Numbered from the stretch's first letter, positions 39,194-47,038 are shown. The stretch: 47,038 nucleotides of DNA from Nonomuraea endophytica (GCF_014203235.1 NZ_JACHIN010000031.1:1-47038), one strand, 5' to 3'. The notes: generated by a model from the sequence alone, not told the origin. Translations and numbers: made by a program.

Positions 39194-41512
39194 GTGTGGA
39201 ACGCACAGGAGATGGATGAACTCGAGCGCGTCGACGCCTACTGGCGGGCGGCGAACTATCTGTCCGTGGGACAGATCTACCTTCTGGACAACCCACTGCT
39301 GACCGAACCGCTCACACCCGAGCACATCAAGCCCAGACTGCTGGGCCACTGGGGCACCACGCCGGGGCTGAACCTGTGCTTCGCCCATCTCAACCGGGTC
39401 ATCCTGCAGCGCGAGCAGGACATGATGTACGTCCTCGGCCCCGGCCACGGAGGCCCGGCGGCAGTCGCCCACGCCTGGCTGGAAGGCTCCTACAGCGAGC
39501 GTTTCCCCGAGGTCACCCGCGACCTCGCGGGCATGCGCCGGTTGTTCCGGCAGTTCTCCTTCCCCGGCGGCATTCCCAGCCATGCCGCCCCCGAGACGCC
39601 CGGCTCCATCCACGAAGGCGGCGAGCTGGGATACTCTCTCGCGCACGCCTATGGTGCCGCGTTCGACAATCCCCGCCTGGTCGTGGCCTGCGTCATCGGC
39701 GACGGCGAAGCGGAGACCGGGCCCCTGGCCGGAAGCTGGCACGCCAACAAGTTCCTCAACCCTCGCCGTGACGGCGCGGTGTTGCCGATCCTGCACCTGA
39801 ACGGCTACAAGATCGCCAATCCGACCGTGCTGGCCCGCATCCCCGAGAGCGATCTGCTCGACCTCATGCGCGGGTACGGCTACCGCCCGCACGTCGTGTC
39901 CGGCGACGAGCCGCGAGCCGTGCACGCACAGTTCGCCCAGACCCTGGACACCGTCTTCGACGAGATCGCCGAAGGCGGCCGGCCGCCCATGATCGTGTTG
40001 CGCACGCCCAAGGGATGGACCGGACCGGAAACGGTCGATGGACTGCGGGTCGAGGGCACCTGGCGAGCCCATCAGGTACCGCTCGGCGGCGTGCGCGACG
40101 ACGACGGGCACCGCGGGCTCCTTGAGGACTGGATGCGCTCCTACCGGCCCCGGGAACTGTTCGACGCCGAAGGCCGCCCGCGGGCAAGCGTCTCGTCGAT
40201 GGTGCCGGCCGGGGCGTACAGGATGAGCGCCTCTCCCCACGCCAACGGCGGCGAGCTGCTGCGTCCGCTGAGCATGCCCGACTTCCGTGACCATGCGGTG
40301 GAGGTCAAGACGCCTGGCACGACCTTCACCCAGCCGACCGCGGTCGTCGGCGCCCTGCTTCGCGATGTCATCGCCGCCAACCCGCGCACGTTCCGGTTGA
40401 TGGGGCCTGATGAGGTCGACTCCAACCGGCTGTCGTCGGTGTACGAGGTGACGGCGAAGGCGTGGAACGCGGCCACCGACGAGGTGGATGAGCATCTGTC
40501 CCCGGACGGCCGGGTGATGGAGGTGCTGAGCGAGCATCTGTGCCAGGGCTGGCTGGAGGGCTACCTTCTGACCGGTAGGCACGGGCTGTTCACCTGCTAC
40601 GAGGCGTTCATCCACATCGTGGACTCGATGTTCAACCAGCACGCCAAGTGGCTGGAGGCGGCCAGGAAGATCGCGTGGCGCAGCCCGGTGGCGTCGCTGA
40701 CGTACCTGCTGTCGTCGCATGTGTGGCGCCAGGACCACAACGGGTTCAGCCACCAGGACCCCGGCTTTCTGGACGTGGTCATGAACAAGAAGGCCGAGGT
40801 CGTACGTGTCTACCTGCCGCCGGACGCCAACACCCTGCTCTCGGTGACCGACCACTGCCTGCGTTCGCGCGACTACGTGAACGTGATCGTGGCGGGCAAG
40901 CAACCGGTGCTCGACCTGTGGCCGATGGAAGAGGCGATCACGCACTGCGCCCGCGGCCTGGGCATCCTGCCGTGGGCGGGCACCGACGAGGGCCAAGAGC
41001 CCGACGTGGTGCTCGGCTGCGCGGGCGACGTGCCCACCCTGGAAACGCTCGCCGCGGCGGCGCTGCTGCGCGAGCACCTGCCCGACGTGCGGGTACGCGT
41101 CGTCAACGTGGTGGACCTCATGCGACTGCAGCCGCCGTCGGAGCATCCCCATGGCCTGCAGGACGCCGAGTTCGACGCGCTGTTCGGCGTGGACAAGCCG
41201 GTGATCTTCAACTTCCACGGATATCCGTGGCTGATCCACCGCCTGGTCTACCGCCGTGCGGCCCACCCCCACTTCCATGTGCGCGGTTACCGGGAGGAGG
41301 GCACGACCACGACTCCCTTCGACATGGCCATGCTCAACGACATCGATCGCTACCACCTGGTCATGGACGTGATCGACCGGGTGCCCGCTCTGGCGGCAGC
41401 CGCCGCCGGACTACGCCAGGAGATGGCCGCCGAACGGCTGCGCGCGCGGGCCCACACCCGCGCGCACGGCGAGGACCCCGCGCATATCAGCGGCTGGCGC
41501 TGGCCCTACTGA
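39194..41512 (+). CDS. Phosphoketolase (xylulose-5-P/fructose-6-P phosphoketolase)
   Basis: 772 aa, ThDP- and Mg-dependent, splitting xylulose-5-P or fructose-6-P with phosphate into acetyl phosphate plus GAP or E4P. Signatures: YLSVGQIYLLDNPLL, GHWGTTPGLNL, GPGHGGPA, FSFPGGIPSHAAPETPGS, the ThDP-Mg motif GDGEAETGPLAGSWHANK, PDEVDSNRL and the YEAF patch. It is slightly shorter than the family's usual 790-800. GTG 39194 was used; ATG 39212 is an alternative start. It overlaps the 3' end of the convergent acetate kinase gene by 26 bp; acetyl phosphate from this enzyme would be used by that kinase to make ATP. Confidence 0.96.
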   Translation: MWNAQEMDELERVDAYWRAANYLSVGQIYLLDNPLLTEPLTPEHIKPRLLGHWGTTPGLNLCFAHLNRVILQREQDMMYVLGPGHGGPAAVAHAWLEGSYSERFPEVTRDLAGMRRLFRQFSFPGGIPSHAAPETPGSIHEGGELGYSLAHAYGAAFDNPRLVVACVIGDGEAETGPLAGSWHANKFLNPRRDGAVLPILHLNGYKIANPTVLARIPESDLLDLMRGYGYRPHVVSGDEPRAVHAQFAQTLDTVFDEIAEGGRPPMIVLRTPKGWTGPETVDGLRVEGTWRAHQVPLGGVRDDDGHRGLLEDWMRSYRPRELFDAEGRPRASVSSMVPAGAYRMSASPHANGGELLRPLSMPDFRDHAVEVKTPGTTFTQPTAVVGALLRDVIAANPRTFRLMGPDEVDSNRLSSVYEVTAKAWNAATDEVDEHLSPDGRVMEVLSEHLCQGWLEGYLLTGRHGLFTCYEAFIHIVDSMFNQHAKWLEAARKIAWRSPVASLTYLLSSHVWRQDHNGFSHQDPGFLDVVMNKKAEVVRVYLPPDANTLLSVTDHCLRSRDYVNVIVAGKQPVLDLWPMEEAITHCARGLGILPWAGTDEGQEPDVVLGCAGDVPTLETLAAAALLREHLPDVRVRVVNVVDLMRLQPPSEHPHGLQDAEFDALFGVDKPVIFNFHGYPWLIHRLVYRRAAHPHFHVRGYREEGTTTTPFDMAMLNDIDRYHLVMDVIDRVPALAAAAAGLRQEMAAERLRARAHTRAHGEDPAHISGWRWPY

Positions 41513-42614
41513 CGCCGTCCGACGCCTCCAAGGCTTTCAGCGTGGTCAAGGCCAGTTGCAGTTCCTCACGGGGCTGGACGGTCAGGACGGCCACGGCCGC
41601 GTCCGGCGCGCTGATCAGCCGGTCCTGCTCGGCTTCCGTCACGACGGGCGGCCGGACACCGAGCGTTCGAAGACGGGCGCACACGCCGGCCCTGACTTCG
41701 GGCTGGTCCCAGCCGATCTCCCCGGTGAAGACGACGGCGTCGAGCCTGTCCAGGCTCGCCGTGGCGGCGGCGATCTCGCGGGCGGTGCGATGCGCGAACA
41801 CCTCCAGCGCCAGCGCGGCCTCGGGCGCGGCCGACTTCACCAGATCCCGGGTGTCGCCGGACAGCCCGCCGGACAGACCGAGCAGGCCGGATTCCCGTTC
41901 GAGCCCCTGGCGTAGCTGGTCCAAGGACAGCCGCCCATCCGACAGCAGCCACATCAGCATGCCGGGATCGACGCTGCCCGAACGGGTGCTCATCGGCAGC
42001 CCTTCCAGCGGGGTGAAGCCCATCGAGGTGTCCACGCTGACCCCCTCCCGGACCGCGCACACCGACGAGCCGCCACCCAGATGGGCCAGTACGACGTGCA
42101 GGTCGGAAGGGGCACGGCCGAGGAGCGAAGCGGCACGTGGCAGAGCCCAGGCATAAGACAGGCCGTGAAAACCGTAACGTCGCAGCCCGAACCGCTCACG
42201 CCACGAGGCGGGCACCGCATAGGTGAACGCCTCCTCCGGCAACCCGGCGTGAAAGGCGGTGTCGGGACACAGCACATGCGGGACCTCCGGCAGGCTCCGC
42301 CGGGCGGCTTCGACCAGCGCCAGGGCGGGCGGCACGTGCAGAGGCGCCAGATCGGCGTGTTCACGCACCCCCGCGAGCACCTCCTCGCAAACCACCGTCG
42401 GTTGCCGTACGGCAGGCCCACCGTGCACGAGGCGATGCCCCACCGCCCCCACCGTGATGCCCGCGTCATCCAGGAAGGCACGGATCGTCTGCTGGACCGC
42501 CTCGATCTCAGGTCTCCGCTCCCGATGCTCCTTACGCAGAACCCGGCCCTCGCGGACCAGGTGAAGCTGAAGGCTGGAAGAGCCTGCGTTCACTGTCAGC
42601 ACGACGTCATCCAT
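41487..42614 (-). CDS. ackA: Acetate kinase
   Basis: 375 aa (family usually about 400). Converts acetyl phosphate and ADP to acetate and ATP. Motifs: VNAGSSSLQL (phosphate loop), HRLVHGGP, CPDTAFHAG (the catalytic Asp/His area), RRYGFHGLSY, HLGGGSSVCA and DTSMGFTPLEGLPMSTRSGS. The usual FTGGIGENS reads FTGEIGWDQPEVR, a divergence near the ATP-binding end. It pairs metabolically with phosphoketolase but is transcribed towards it, with a 26-bp tail overlap, rather than as an operon. A 14-bp terminator lies behind its start, isolating it from the PRC gene. Confidence 0.94.
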   Translation of the reverse strand: MDDVVLTVNAGSSSLQLHLVREGRVLRKEHRERRPEIEAVQQTIRAFLDDAGITVGAVGHRLVHGGPAVRQPTVVCEEVLAGVREHADLAPLHVPPALALVEAARRSLPEVPHVLCPDTAFHAGLPEEAFTYAVPASWRERFGLRRYGFHGLSYAWALPRAASLLGRAPSDLHVVLAHLGGGSSVCAVREGVSVDTSMGFTPLEGLPMSTRSGSVDPGMLMWLLSDGRLSLDQLRQGLERESGLLGLSGGLSGDTRDLVKSAAPEAALALEVFAHRTAREIAAATASLDRLDAVVFTGEIGWDQPEVRAGVCARLRTLGVRPPVVTEAEQDRLISAPDAAVAVLTVQPREELQLALTTLKALEASDGVSRASASR

Positions 42615-42706
42615 ACGCCCCCTGTGCCCCGCACGGCCTGCTCGAAGCCCTCTTCATGCCGCCCCTGTCCCAAGGGGTGCGGTCAGGATGTACGGCCGGG
42701 CATGGC

Positions 42707-42739
42707 GACGCCCCCGGACCGGCTGGGTCCGGGGGCGTC
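42707..42739 (-). terminator. 14-bp stem terminator after the PRC-barrel gene
   Basis: GACGCCCCCGGACC (42707-42720), loop GGCTG, GGTCCGGGGGCGTC (42726-42739): a perfect GC-rich stem in the 158-bp gap between the PRC gene end and the ackA start on the minus strand. It separates the two transcripts. Confidence 0.8.
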
Positions 42740-42772
42740 CCGTGCCTCGGCGTCCAGCGCCGCCCTGGCGGT

Positions 42773-43120
42773 CTACGCCGTCGGGTAGCGGCCGTAGTAG
42801 TCGCCGACCTGACGCTGGTAGTCGGTGTCGCGGTACGTCTTCTCGTCGTACTCCGGCGCGTCCTTGATCTCCTCCTTGGTGCGAGCGAGGTAGACCTTCT
42901 CCTCCTGCGGGTCGATCCGGGTGATGGTGCTGGCCGGCATGACGACCTTCTTGCCGAAGATCCAGAAGCCGGTGTCGACGACCAGGTAGCTGGCGCCGAC
43001 CTCGTTGCTTTCCTCGTCCACCGACCCGATCTTGCCGTCGGTCGCCTCGACGTCGTAGCCGATCAGGCTCGAGGTCGGGTCGTGACCGGCGTCGTCGCGG
43101 TAGTTCCAGGTGTTGCCCAT
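42773..43120 (-). CDS. PRC-barrel domain protein (115 aa)
   Basis: A PRC barrel spans about residues 18-85: LIGYDVEATDGKIGSVDEES, then SYLVVDTGFWIFGKKVVMPA, and DPQEEKVYLARTKEEI. The tail is acidic and Tyr-rich (YDEKTYRDTDYQ, GDYYGRYPTA). Such short PRC proteins are common in actinobacterial stress/dormancy clusters; their partner is unknown. ATG 43120 was used (MGNTWNYRDDAGHDP). Confidence 0.9.
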   Translation of the reverse strand: MGNTWNYRDDAGHDPTSSLIGYDVEATDGKIGSVDEESNEVGASYLVVDTGFWIFGKKVVMPASTITRIDPQEEKVYLARTKEEIKDAPEYDEKTYRDTDYQRQVGDYYGRYPTA

Positions 43121-43481
43121 GGATATCCACTTTCGAGATAGCCGAACGTTGCGGTCGGTCTGCTACCCGCCCTGGACACGCGAAACGCCCCCTGCCGGCA
43201 CATCGGCCGGCATGCGACAGGGAAAGACTTCCTCCGATGCCGGCACGACGACCTGTCGTACCTGATCGCCGAGAGCTTCCCTCCGCTACACGCGCCCGCC
43301 CGCTGCCGGCCTGCTCCGCGCACGAGCACACGTCCGCTCCCGGCAGGCTGTCCGGGAGAGCTACCGCGGCGCCGCCGTAGGTCCGCCGCCCGAGCCCACC
43401 GGCGCTGGGGTGGAGGCGCACCGCGCATAGCTGCCTTGACCAGGCAGGATTGAACAGGCAGCGTCGGGTAGGGATCTGGGC
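43121..43481. other. Intergenic region between PRC and LLM genes
   Basis: Divergent promoters must lie here. A TGCCGGC-N6-GCCGGCA inverted repeat (43193-43212) with perfect 7-bp arms could be an operator or hairpin. No gene is seen. Confidence 0.4.
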
Positions 43482-44441
43482 ATGGCTCAGATCGGATACA
43501 CGATGATGTGTGAGCAGACGCCGGCCCGGCAACTGGTCGAGGACGTCGCCACGGCGGAGGAGACCGGCTTCGACTACGCGGTCATCTCCGATCACTACTT
43601 TCCTTGGCTGGAGGAGATGGGGCACTCGCCGTACGCCTGGTCGGTGCTCGGCGCGGCCGCCCAGGTCACGCAGAACCTTCCGCTCATGACGTACGTGACC
43701 TGCCCGATCATGCGCTATCACCCGGCGGTCGTCGCGCAGAAGGCGGCCACGATGGCCGAGCTGTCCCAGGGCCGTTTCACGCTCGGCCTGGGCTCCGGTG
43801 AGAACCTCAACGAGCACGTGATCGGCCGGGGCTGGCCGTCGGCCGACACGCGGCACGCGATGTTCGCAGAAGCGCTGCGGATCATCCGGGATCTGCTGGG
43901 CGGTGGCTATGTCACCCGCCGCGGCGAGTTCTTCGACGTCGACTCGGCCAAGCTGTACGACCGGCCTGAGGCGGGTGTGCCGCTGGCGATCGCGGCCTCG
44001 GGCCCGCGCTCGCTGAGCCTGGCCACCGAGTACGGCGACGCCCTGGTGGCCGTCGACCCCGACGCCGATCTGGTCGGCGGCTTCGCCCGGCAGGGCAAGC
44101 CGGTCTACGGCCAGTTGCCGATCTGCTTCGACCCCGACCGGCAGGCCGCCGTCGAGCGGGCACACCGGCTGTGGCGCTGGTCGGTGGCGGGGTGGAAGGT
44201 GATGGCCGAACTGCCCGGCCCGGTGAACTTCGCCGCCTACGCCGACAGCGTCCGCCCCGAGGACGTGGCGGAGAAAGTGCCGTGCGGCCCGGACGTCGAG
44301 GCGGTGGTGAAGGCGGTGCGCGCCTACACCGAGGCCGGGTTCACCCACGTCGCGCTGGTCCAGATCGGCGCCGACCATCAGGACGCCTTCCTCGACTGGT
44401 CGGCCAAGGAACTCCTGCCCGCACTCCGCGAAGGTCTGTGA
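43482..44441 (+). CDS. LLM-class F420-dependent oxidoreductase (G6PDH-like)
   Basis: 319 aa with a TIM-barrel luciferase-like fold. The start IGYTMMCEQTPARQLVEDVA, then FDYAVISDHYFPWLEEMGHS, matches F420-dependent glucose-6-phosphate dehydrogenase-like (TIGR03557) proteins. ELSQGRFTLGLGSGENLNEH is the cofactor loop, and AASGPRSLSLATEYGDALVA follows. It probably hydride-transfers between F420 and an alcohol or sugar phosphate; the substrate is not certain. ATG 43482 has a weak AGGGATC site. It is a single gene. Confidence 0.92.
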   Translation: MAQIGYTMMCEQTPARQLVEDVATAEETGFDYAVISDHYFPWLEEMGHSPYAWSVLGAAAQVTQNLPLMTYVTCPIMRYHPAVVAQKAATMAELSQGRFTLGLGSGENLNEHVIGRGWPSADTRHAMFAEALRIIRDLLGGGYVTRRGEFFDVDSAKLYDRPEAGVPLAIAASGPRSLSLATEYGDALVAVDPDADLVGGFARQGKPVYGQLPICFDPDRQAAVERAHRLWRWSVAGWKVMAELPGPVNFAAYADSVRPEDVAEKVPCGPDVEAVVKAVRAYTEAGFTHVALVQIGADHQDAFLDWSAKELLPALREGL

Positions 44442-44490
44442 ACTCTCCGTCGCGGCGGTCGGCTGGTACGGCGCCTGCTGGAAGGCGAGC

Positions 44491-44714
44491 CTAACGCTGT
44501 GGTTCGTCCAGTTCGACGGGGGCAACGGCTTCACCGCGGGTCCTTGCAGGACGGCGCCGTCGGTGTCGCGGTAGACGGCGCGGTGTTCTCCGTTGGTCTT
44601 GATGACGGTTGCCTGTCCGTCGGCCGGCCGTACCGGATCTCCACGGCGACGAAGAGCCGGGCAGCGCCAGCAACCGATCCGCGATCAACCACGCCAGCGC
44701 GTCTCGCGGCCTGA
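44491..44714 (-). pseudogene. C-terminal relic of an unidentified protein
   Basis: Minus-strand pieces in three frames make one protein-like tail: RDALAWLIADRLLALPGS, then ARLFVAVEIRYGRP and ATVIKTNGEHRAVYRDTDGA with VLQGPAVKPL, then PVELDEPQR and a stop. The changes of frame show decay. I do not recognise the family. It lies directly downstream of the kinase gene on the same strand. Confidence 0.5.
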
Positions 44715-46031
44715 TCACTTGTGCCCTTTGCCGCCGCCTTTGCCGGGCGAGCGGAGCTTGTGCCCGTGTTTGACTTTGCCGTTGTCGCCGGTGGTCTTCT
44801 TGGCCCGCCCCGGAGGCTGAGGTCTCGCTCCGGCGGGCTCTTCGGTCTGGCGCCAGGTGGCCGGAGTGCCGCGTCTGGCGGACGCGGGCTTCAGCTCCAG
44901 GACCGCGCCGGGCGAGGCGGGCGCCGTCGTGGCAGGCGTGTCGGCGAAGGGAGGTCCGGCGGCGGGAGTGTCCTTCGGCGTGCCTGACCAGGAGATGACC
45001 GCCAGCGCCCCGGCGATCAGCACGGTCACCGCCGCCGCGGGTCGCGCGTACGTGAGCCGCGTCCCGCGCGCGTGGCGCGCGGGCGCCGAAGCACGGATCG
45101 CGGTGAGACGGGAGCCGACCGGGTGGGCACAGGCCGGGGTGGGTTTGGGCGGGGGTGGGGCCACGGCGCCGGTGGTCGGTGGCTGCTCGCTGTGCGGGAC
45201 GGTGATGCTGTGCAGGTGCCGGCGAGCGTCGTCGACGCCGGTACGGCGGGCCGGGTCCTTGGCCAGCAAGCCGGTCAGGAGGGGCGCGAGCGGACCGGCG
45301 CGTACGAAAGGGACTGGATCCGCGGTGAGGACGGCGCTGAGGGTCGCCAGGGCGCTGCCCTGCTCGAACGGGCAGCGGCCCTCGACCGCGGTGAACAAGG
45401 TGACGCCCAGCGACCACAGGTCGCTCTCGGCGGTCGGGGCCGCGCCGCGGGCGCGCTCCGGGGAGATGTAGGCGGGGGTGCCGACCACGATGTCGGCCTG
45501 GGTGAGGCCGTTCTGTGCGGGCGGTTCCAGGGTGGTGGCCAGGCCGAAGTCGGTCAGTACCGCGTGCCGGCCGGCGTCGGCCAGGAGGATGTTGGCCGGT
45601 TTGACGTCGCGGTGCACGATGCCCGCGGCGTGCGCCGCTTGTAGCGCCAGCAGCACCTGAAGGCCGATCCTGGCGACCTCGGCGGGTGGCAGCGGTCCTC
45701 GTTCGGCCAGGACGTCGGCCAACGTGGGGGCCGACACCAGCTGCAGCACGATCCACGGCCGCCCGTCGGCCTCCACCACGTCGTAGACGGCGGCGATGTG
45801 CGGATGCGACAACCTGGCCGCCAGACGGGCCTCGCTCATGGTACGGCCCAGCAGCGCCGCGCGTTCGCACGGCGGCCGCCGCTCCAGAATGACCTCCTTG
45901 ACCGCGACCGGGCGATCGAGCAGCTCGTCGTGGCCGCGCCAGACCCTGCCCATGCCGCCGCGGCCGAGCTCGGCCTGCAGCCGGTAGCGGCCGCCCAGTA
46001 CCCAATCCCCAAACCCCTGCAAACCCGGCAT
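44715..46031 (-). CDS. PknB-type Ser/Thr protein kinase with one membrane helix
   Basis: 438 aa. The kinase domain is at 14-275: glycine loop GRGGMG (23-28), Lys45 in VAVKEV, catalytic HRDVKPANI, DFGLATTLE and the SPE motif in AYISPERARG. A proline-rich linker leads to one membrane helix (about 335-355, PAAAVTVLIAGALAVISW). An external tail of about 80 residues, Ala/Pro/Lys-rich with GKGGGKGHK at the end, carries no PASTA repeats, so the ligand or cell-wall signal is unknown. ATG 46031 has a poor ribosome site. A decayed gene follows on the same strand. Confidence 0.93.
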   Translation of the reverse strand: MPGLQGFGDWVLGGRYRLQAELGRGGMGRVWRGHDELLDRPVAVKEVILERRPPCERAALLGRTMSEARLAARLSHPHIAAVYDVVEADGRPWIVLQLVSAPTLADVLAERGPLPPAEVARIGLQVLLALQAAHAAGIVHRDVKPANILLADAGRHAVLTDFGLATTLEPPAQNGLTQADIVVGTPAYISPERARGAAPTAESDLWSLGVTLFTAVEGRCPFEQGSALATLSAVLTADPVPFVRAGPLAPLLTGLLAKDPARRTGVDDARRHLHSITVPHSEQPPTTGAVAPPPPKPTPACAHPVGSRLTAIRASAPARHARGTRLTYARPAAAVTVLIAGALAVISWSGTPKDTPAAGPPFADTPATTAPASPGAVLELKPASARRGTPATWRQTEEPAGARPQPPGRAKKTTGDNGKVKHGHKLRSPGKGGGKGHK

Positions 46032-46192
46032 AGCGCACCATCTACCCGATCAACGCCCACCCATTCGGCGACCGGCGTCCGAGACCGGCCACGGCCGTTG
46101 ATCTGGCTTCAGGTCCTCTCTCCGCTGCCGATCGCCCCACACAACGTCGTGAGCTCTGCACGTTCGCTGCGCAGGCAATGCGACCGGCACGA

Positions 46193-46519
46193 GCAAACCC
46201 GGGACCTCGCCACCTGGACCGGCGGGGCACGCGACCGTCTTGCGGCGTTCATCCCGGGCATCGAAGGCGCCCGAGCACTGTCCCCGCGTGACGACGACTT
46301 CGCCCGCTGGTGGACCGCGCACGACGTCCGGCACAAATTTCCGGCGCCACAACCTTCGACCATCCGATCGCCGGCCGTATCCCACTGGACGGGGAGTTCC
46401 TCACCGGTACGGCGGAGCCCGAGCAACAGCTCATGGTGCTGACCTCGGCTCCCGGCTCGCCCGCCGCCGAGGCTCTGCGTTTCCTCGGCTCGTGGGCACA
46501 ACCTCCGCAACCGACCTGA
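46193..46519 (+). pseudogene. MmyB-type regulator C-terminal relic
   Basis: ARDRLAAFIPGIEG, then DDDFARWWTAHDVRHKF, then after a 1-nt loss (TTTT to TTT near 46340) SGATTFDHPIAGRIPLDGEF and PEQQLMVLTSAPGSPAAEAL with RFLGSWA. This is the MmyB-like ligand-binding domain that follows an XRE HTH. The HTH half is missing. It is divergent from the kinase gene. Confidence 0.7.
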
Positions 46520-46607
46520 GACGACGGCGATGCGGCCACGACTGCGGACCCTCCGCCTCCGGGCGTTGATCAGAGCCTGTCACCCGGTGCGCGTCTTCTG
46601 CCATCGG

Positions 46608-46937
46608 CTACGGCGAGTTGTGCAGGTCGCGCTCGGCGAACATGTCGATCAGCCGGCGGACCGGCATGTCGGCTTCGGTGGGGTAGCGGAAGTGCTGGTC
46701 GGGGTTGAGTTTGTAGTGGTTGCGGCGGCCGATCCGCTCACGGGTGAGGTAGCCGGCCTCGTGCAGGTCTTTGACGATGGTCTGCACGGTACGTTCGGTG
46801 ATGCCGATGCCGGCCGCCACGTCACGTACCCGTGCTTCGGGGTCGCGGGCGATCTCCAGCAGCACGCGGGCGTGGTGGGTGAGGAAGGTCCAGCGAGGTA
46901 CGACAGGTTCCGGTTGGTCAGAGCTCACGTTCTTCAC
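46608..46937 (-). CDS. Winged-helix DNA-binding regulator (109 aa)
   Basis: A compact wHTH: WTFLTHHARVLLEIARDPEA, then RVRDVAAGIGITERTVQTIV, KDLHEAGYLTRERIGRRNHY and the C-terminal PVRRLIDMFAERDLH. It is a one-domain repressor-type protein with no sensor domain. GTG 46937 follows GGGGAAG. The upstream dyad TGAA-N6-TTCA (46993-47006) is its likely operator. A decayed copy with the same upstream dyad lies at 30388-30640. The regulated genes are not identified; the window ends just upstream. Confidence 0.9.
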   Translation of the reverse strand: MKNVSSDQPEPVVPRWTFLTHHARVLLEIARDPEARVRDVAAGIGITERTVQTIVKDLHEAGYLTRERIGRRNHYKLNPDQHFRYPTEADMPVRRLIDMFAERDLHNSP

Positions 46938-46992
46938 GCTTCCCCGTCGTGGCGGACAGTGCCGGTTTGGTGACGTTCACTCTACTTTAAGA

Positions 46993-47006
46993 TGAAGCGT
47001 CTTTCA
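46993..47006. promoter_or_regulatory. Dyad TGAA-N6-TTCA upstream of the winged-helix gene
   Basis: TGAA-GCGTCT-TTCA followed by CGTAAC, about 56 bp upstream of the GTG start. The decayed copy has CGTGAA-GCAGCT-TTCACGTAAC at the same relative place. Probable autoregulatory site (inference from conservation). Confidence 0.5.
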
Positions 47007-47010
47007 CGTA

Positions 47011-47025
47011 ACGCCTTTCAGGCGT
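47011..47025. repeat. Inverted repeat ACGCCT-TTC-AGGCGT
   Basis: Perfect 6-bp arms with a 3-nt loop immediately beyond the TGAA-N6-TTCA dyad. It is near the window edge; it could end an upstream transcript or be a second operator. Confidence 0.35.
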
Positions 47026-47038
47026 ACTCTCGTCGTCA

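Noticed and set aside
39164..41356. 730-aa minus-strand frame opposite phosphoketolase
   Set aside because: Composition-driven frame, His/Arg/Val-rich, with no motif; phosphoketolase is unambiguous.
1..47038. CRISPR arrays, tRNA or rRNA genes
   Set aside because: I looked for regularly spaced direct repeats and cloverleaf or rRNA-like segments and saw none.

Overview
The window is high-GC actinobacterial DNA. Gene content points to a filamentous actinomycete, probably Streptosporangiales-like (Nonomuraea, Streptosporangium or Actinomadura type): an ECF41 sigma factor, tandem GAF-ANTAR proteins, a GAF-SpoIIE phosphatase, an F420-type LLM oxidoreductase, a one-TM Ser/Thr kinase, many TetR and MerR regulators, and a membrane NACHT NTPase. 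The genus is inferred from style and is not proven.

Layout. (1) 1-3.5 kb: the tail of a zinc alcohol dehydrogenase, a decayed P450, then a minus-strand group (carboxymuconolactone-decarboxylase-like, NAD(P)-binding, isochorismatase-like) divergent from an ECF41 sigma gene. The shared intergenic region carries two back-to-back TGTTACA-N16-CGTC promoters. (2) 3.5-8.5 kb: recombinase, resolvase, transposase and hydrolase relics around a TetR protein that carries a second HTH at its C-terminus. (3) 8.7-13.7 kb: a PPOX protein coupled to a secreted SGNH hydrolase, a yybP-ykoY-type riboswitch in front of terC, and a TetR gene divergent from DUF2867-DUF6463. (4) 13.7-18.2 kb: two 5'-truncated genes joined head to head, a divergent SDR/LysR pair and a TetR relic. 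(5) 18.8-21.8 kb: MerR, an hsp20-merR operon with a 9-bp dyad, and clpB, NB-ARC and IS5 relics. (6) 22-24.6 kb: a membrane NACHT protein. (7) 24.7-31.9 kb: VOC protein, two GAF-ANTAR genes, a coiled-coil membrane protein, a SpoIIE-type phosphatase and an NmrA-like protein. (8) 32.7-38.6 kb: MFS exporter, IS21 relic, SRPBCC protein, a MerR regulator with a B12-like domain, and DUF2188. (9) 38.8-47 kb: phosphoketolase convergent with acetate kinase, PRC-barrel protein, LLM oxidoreductase, protein kinase and a winged-helix regulator.

Taken together this is an accessory, stress-oriented region: small heat-shock protein, phosphoketolase/acetate kinase carbon shunt, PRC-barrel and PPOX proteins, GAF-ANTAR and SpoIIE signalling. 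It is threaded with about 20 gene relics. Seven single-base frameshifts that I could reconstruct in the relics are all contractions of short homopolymers. The most testable novelties are the paired ECF41 promoters with cysteine-less partner enzymes, the Shine-Dalgarno-sequestering hairpin behind the manganese-type riboswitch, the TetR + resolvase-HTH fusion, the membrane NACHT protein, and a regulator dyad shared by an intact winged-helix gene and its decayed copy. All family names rest on reading the translations; no database search was run.
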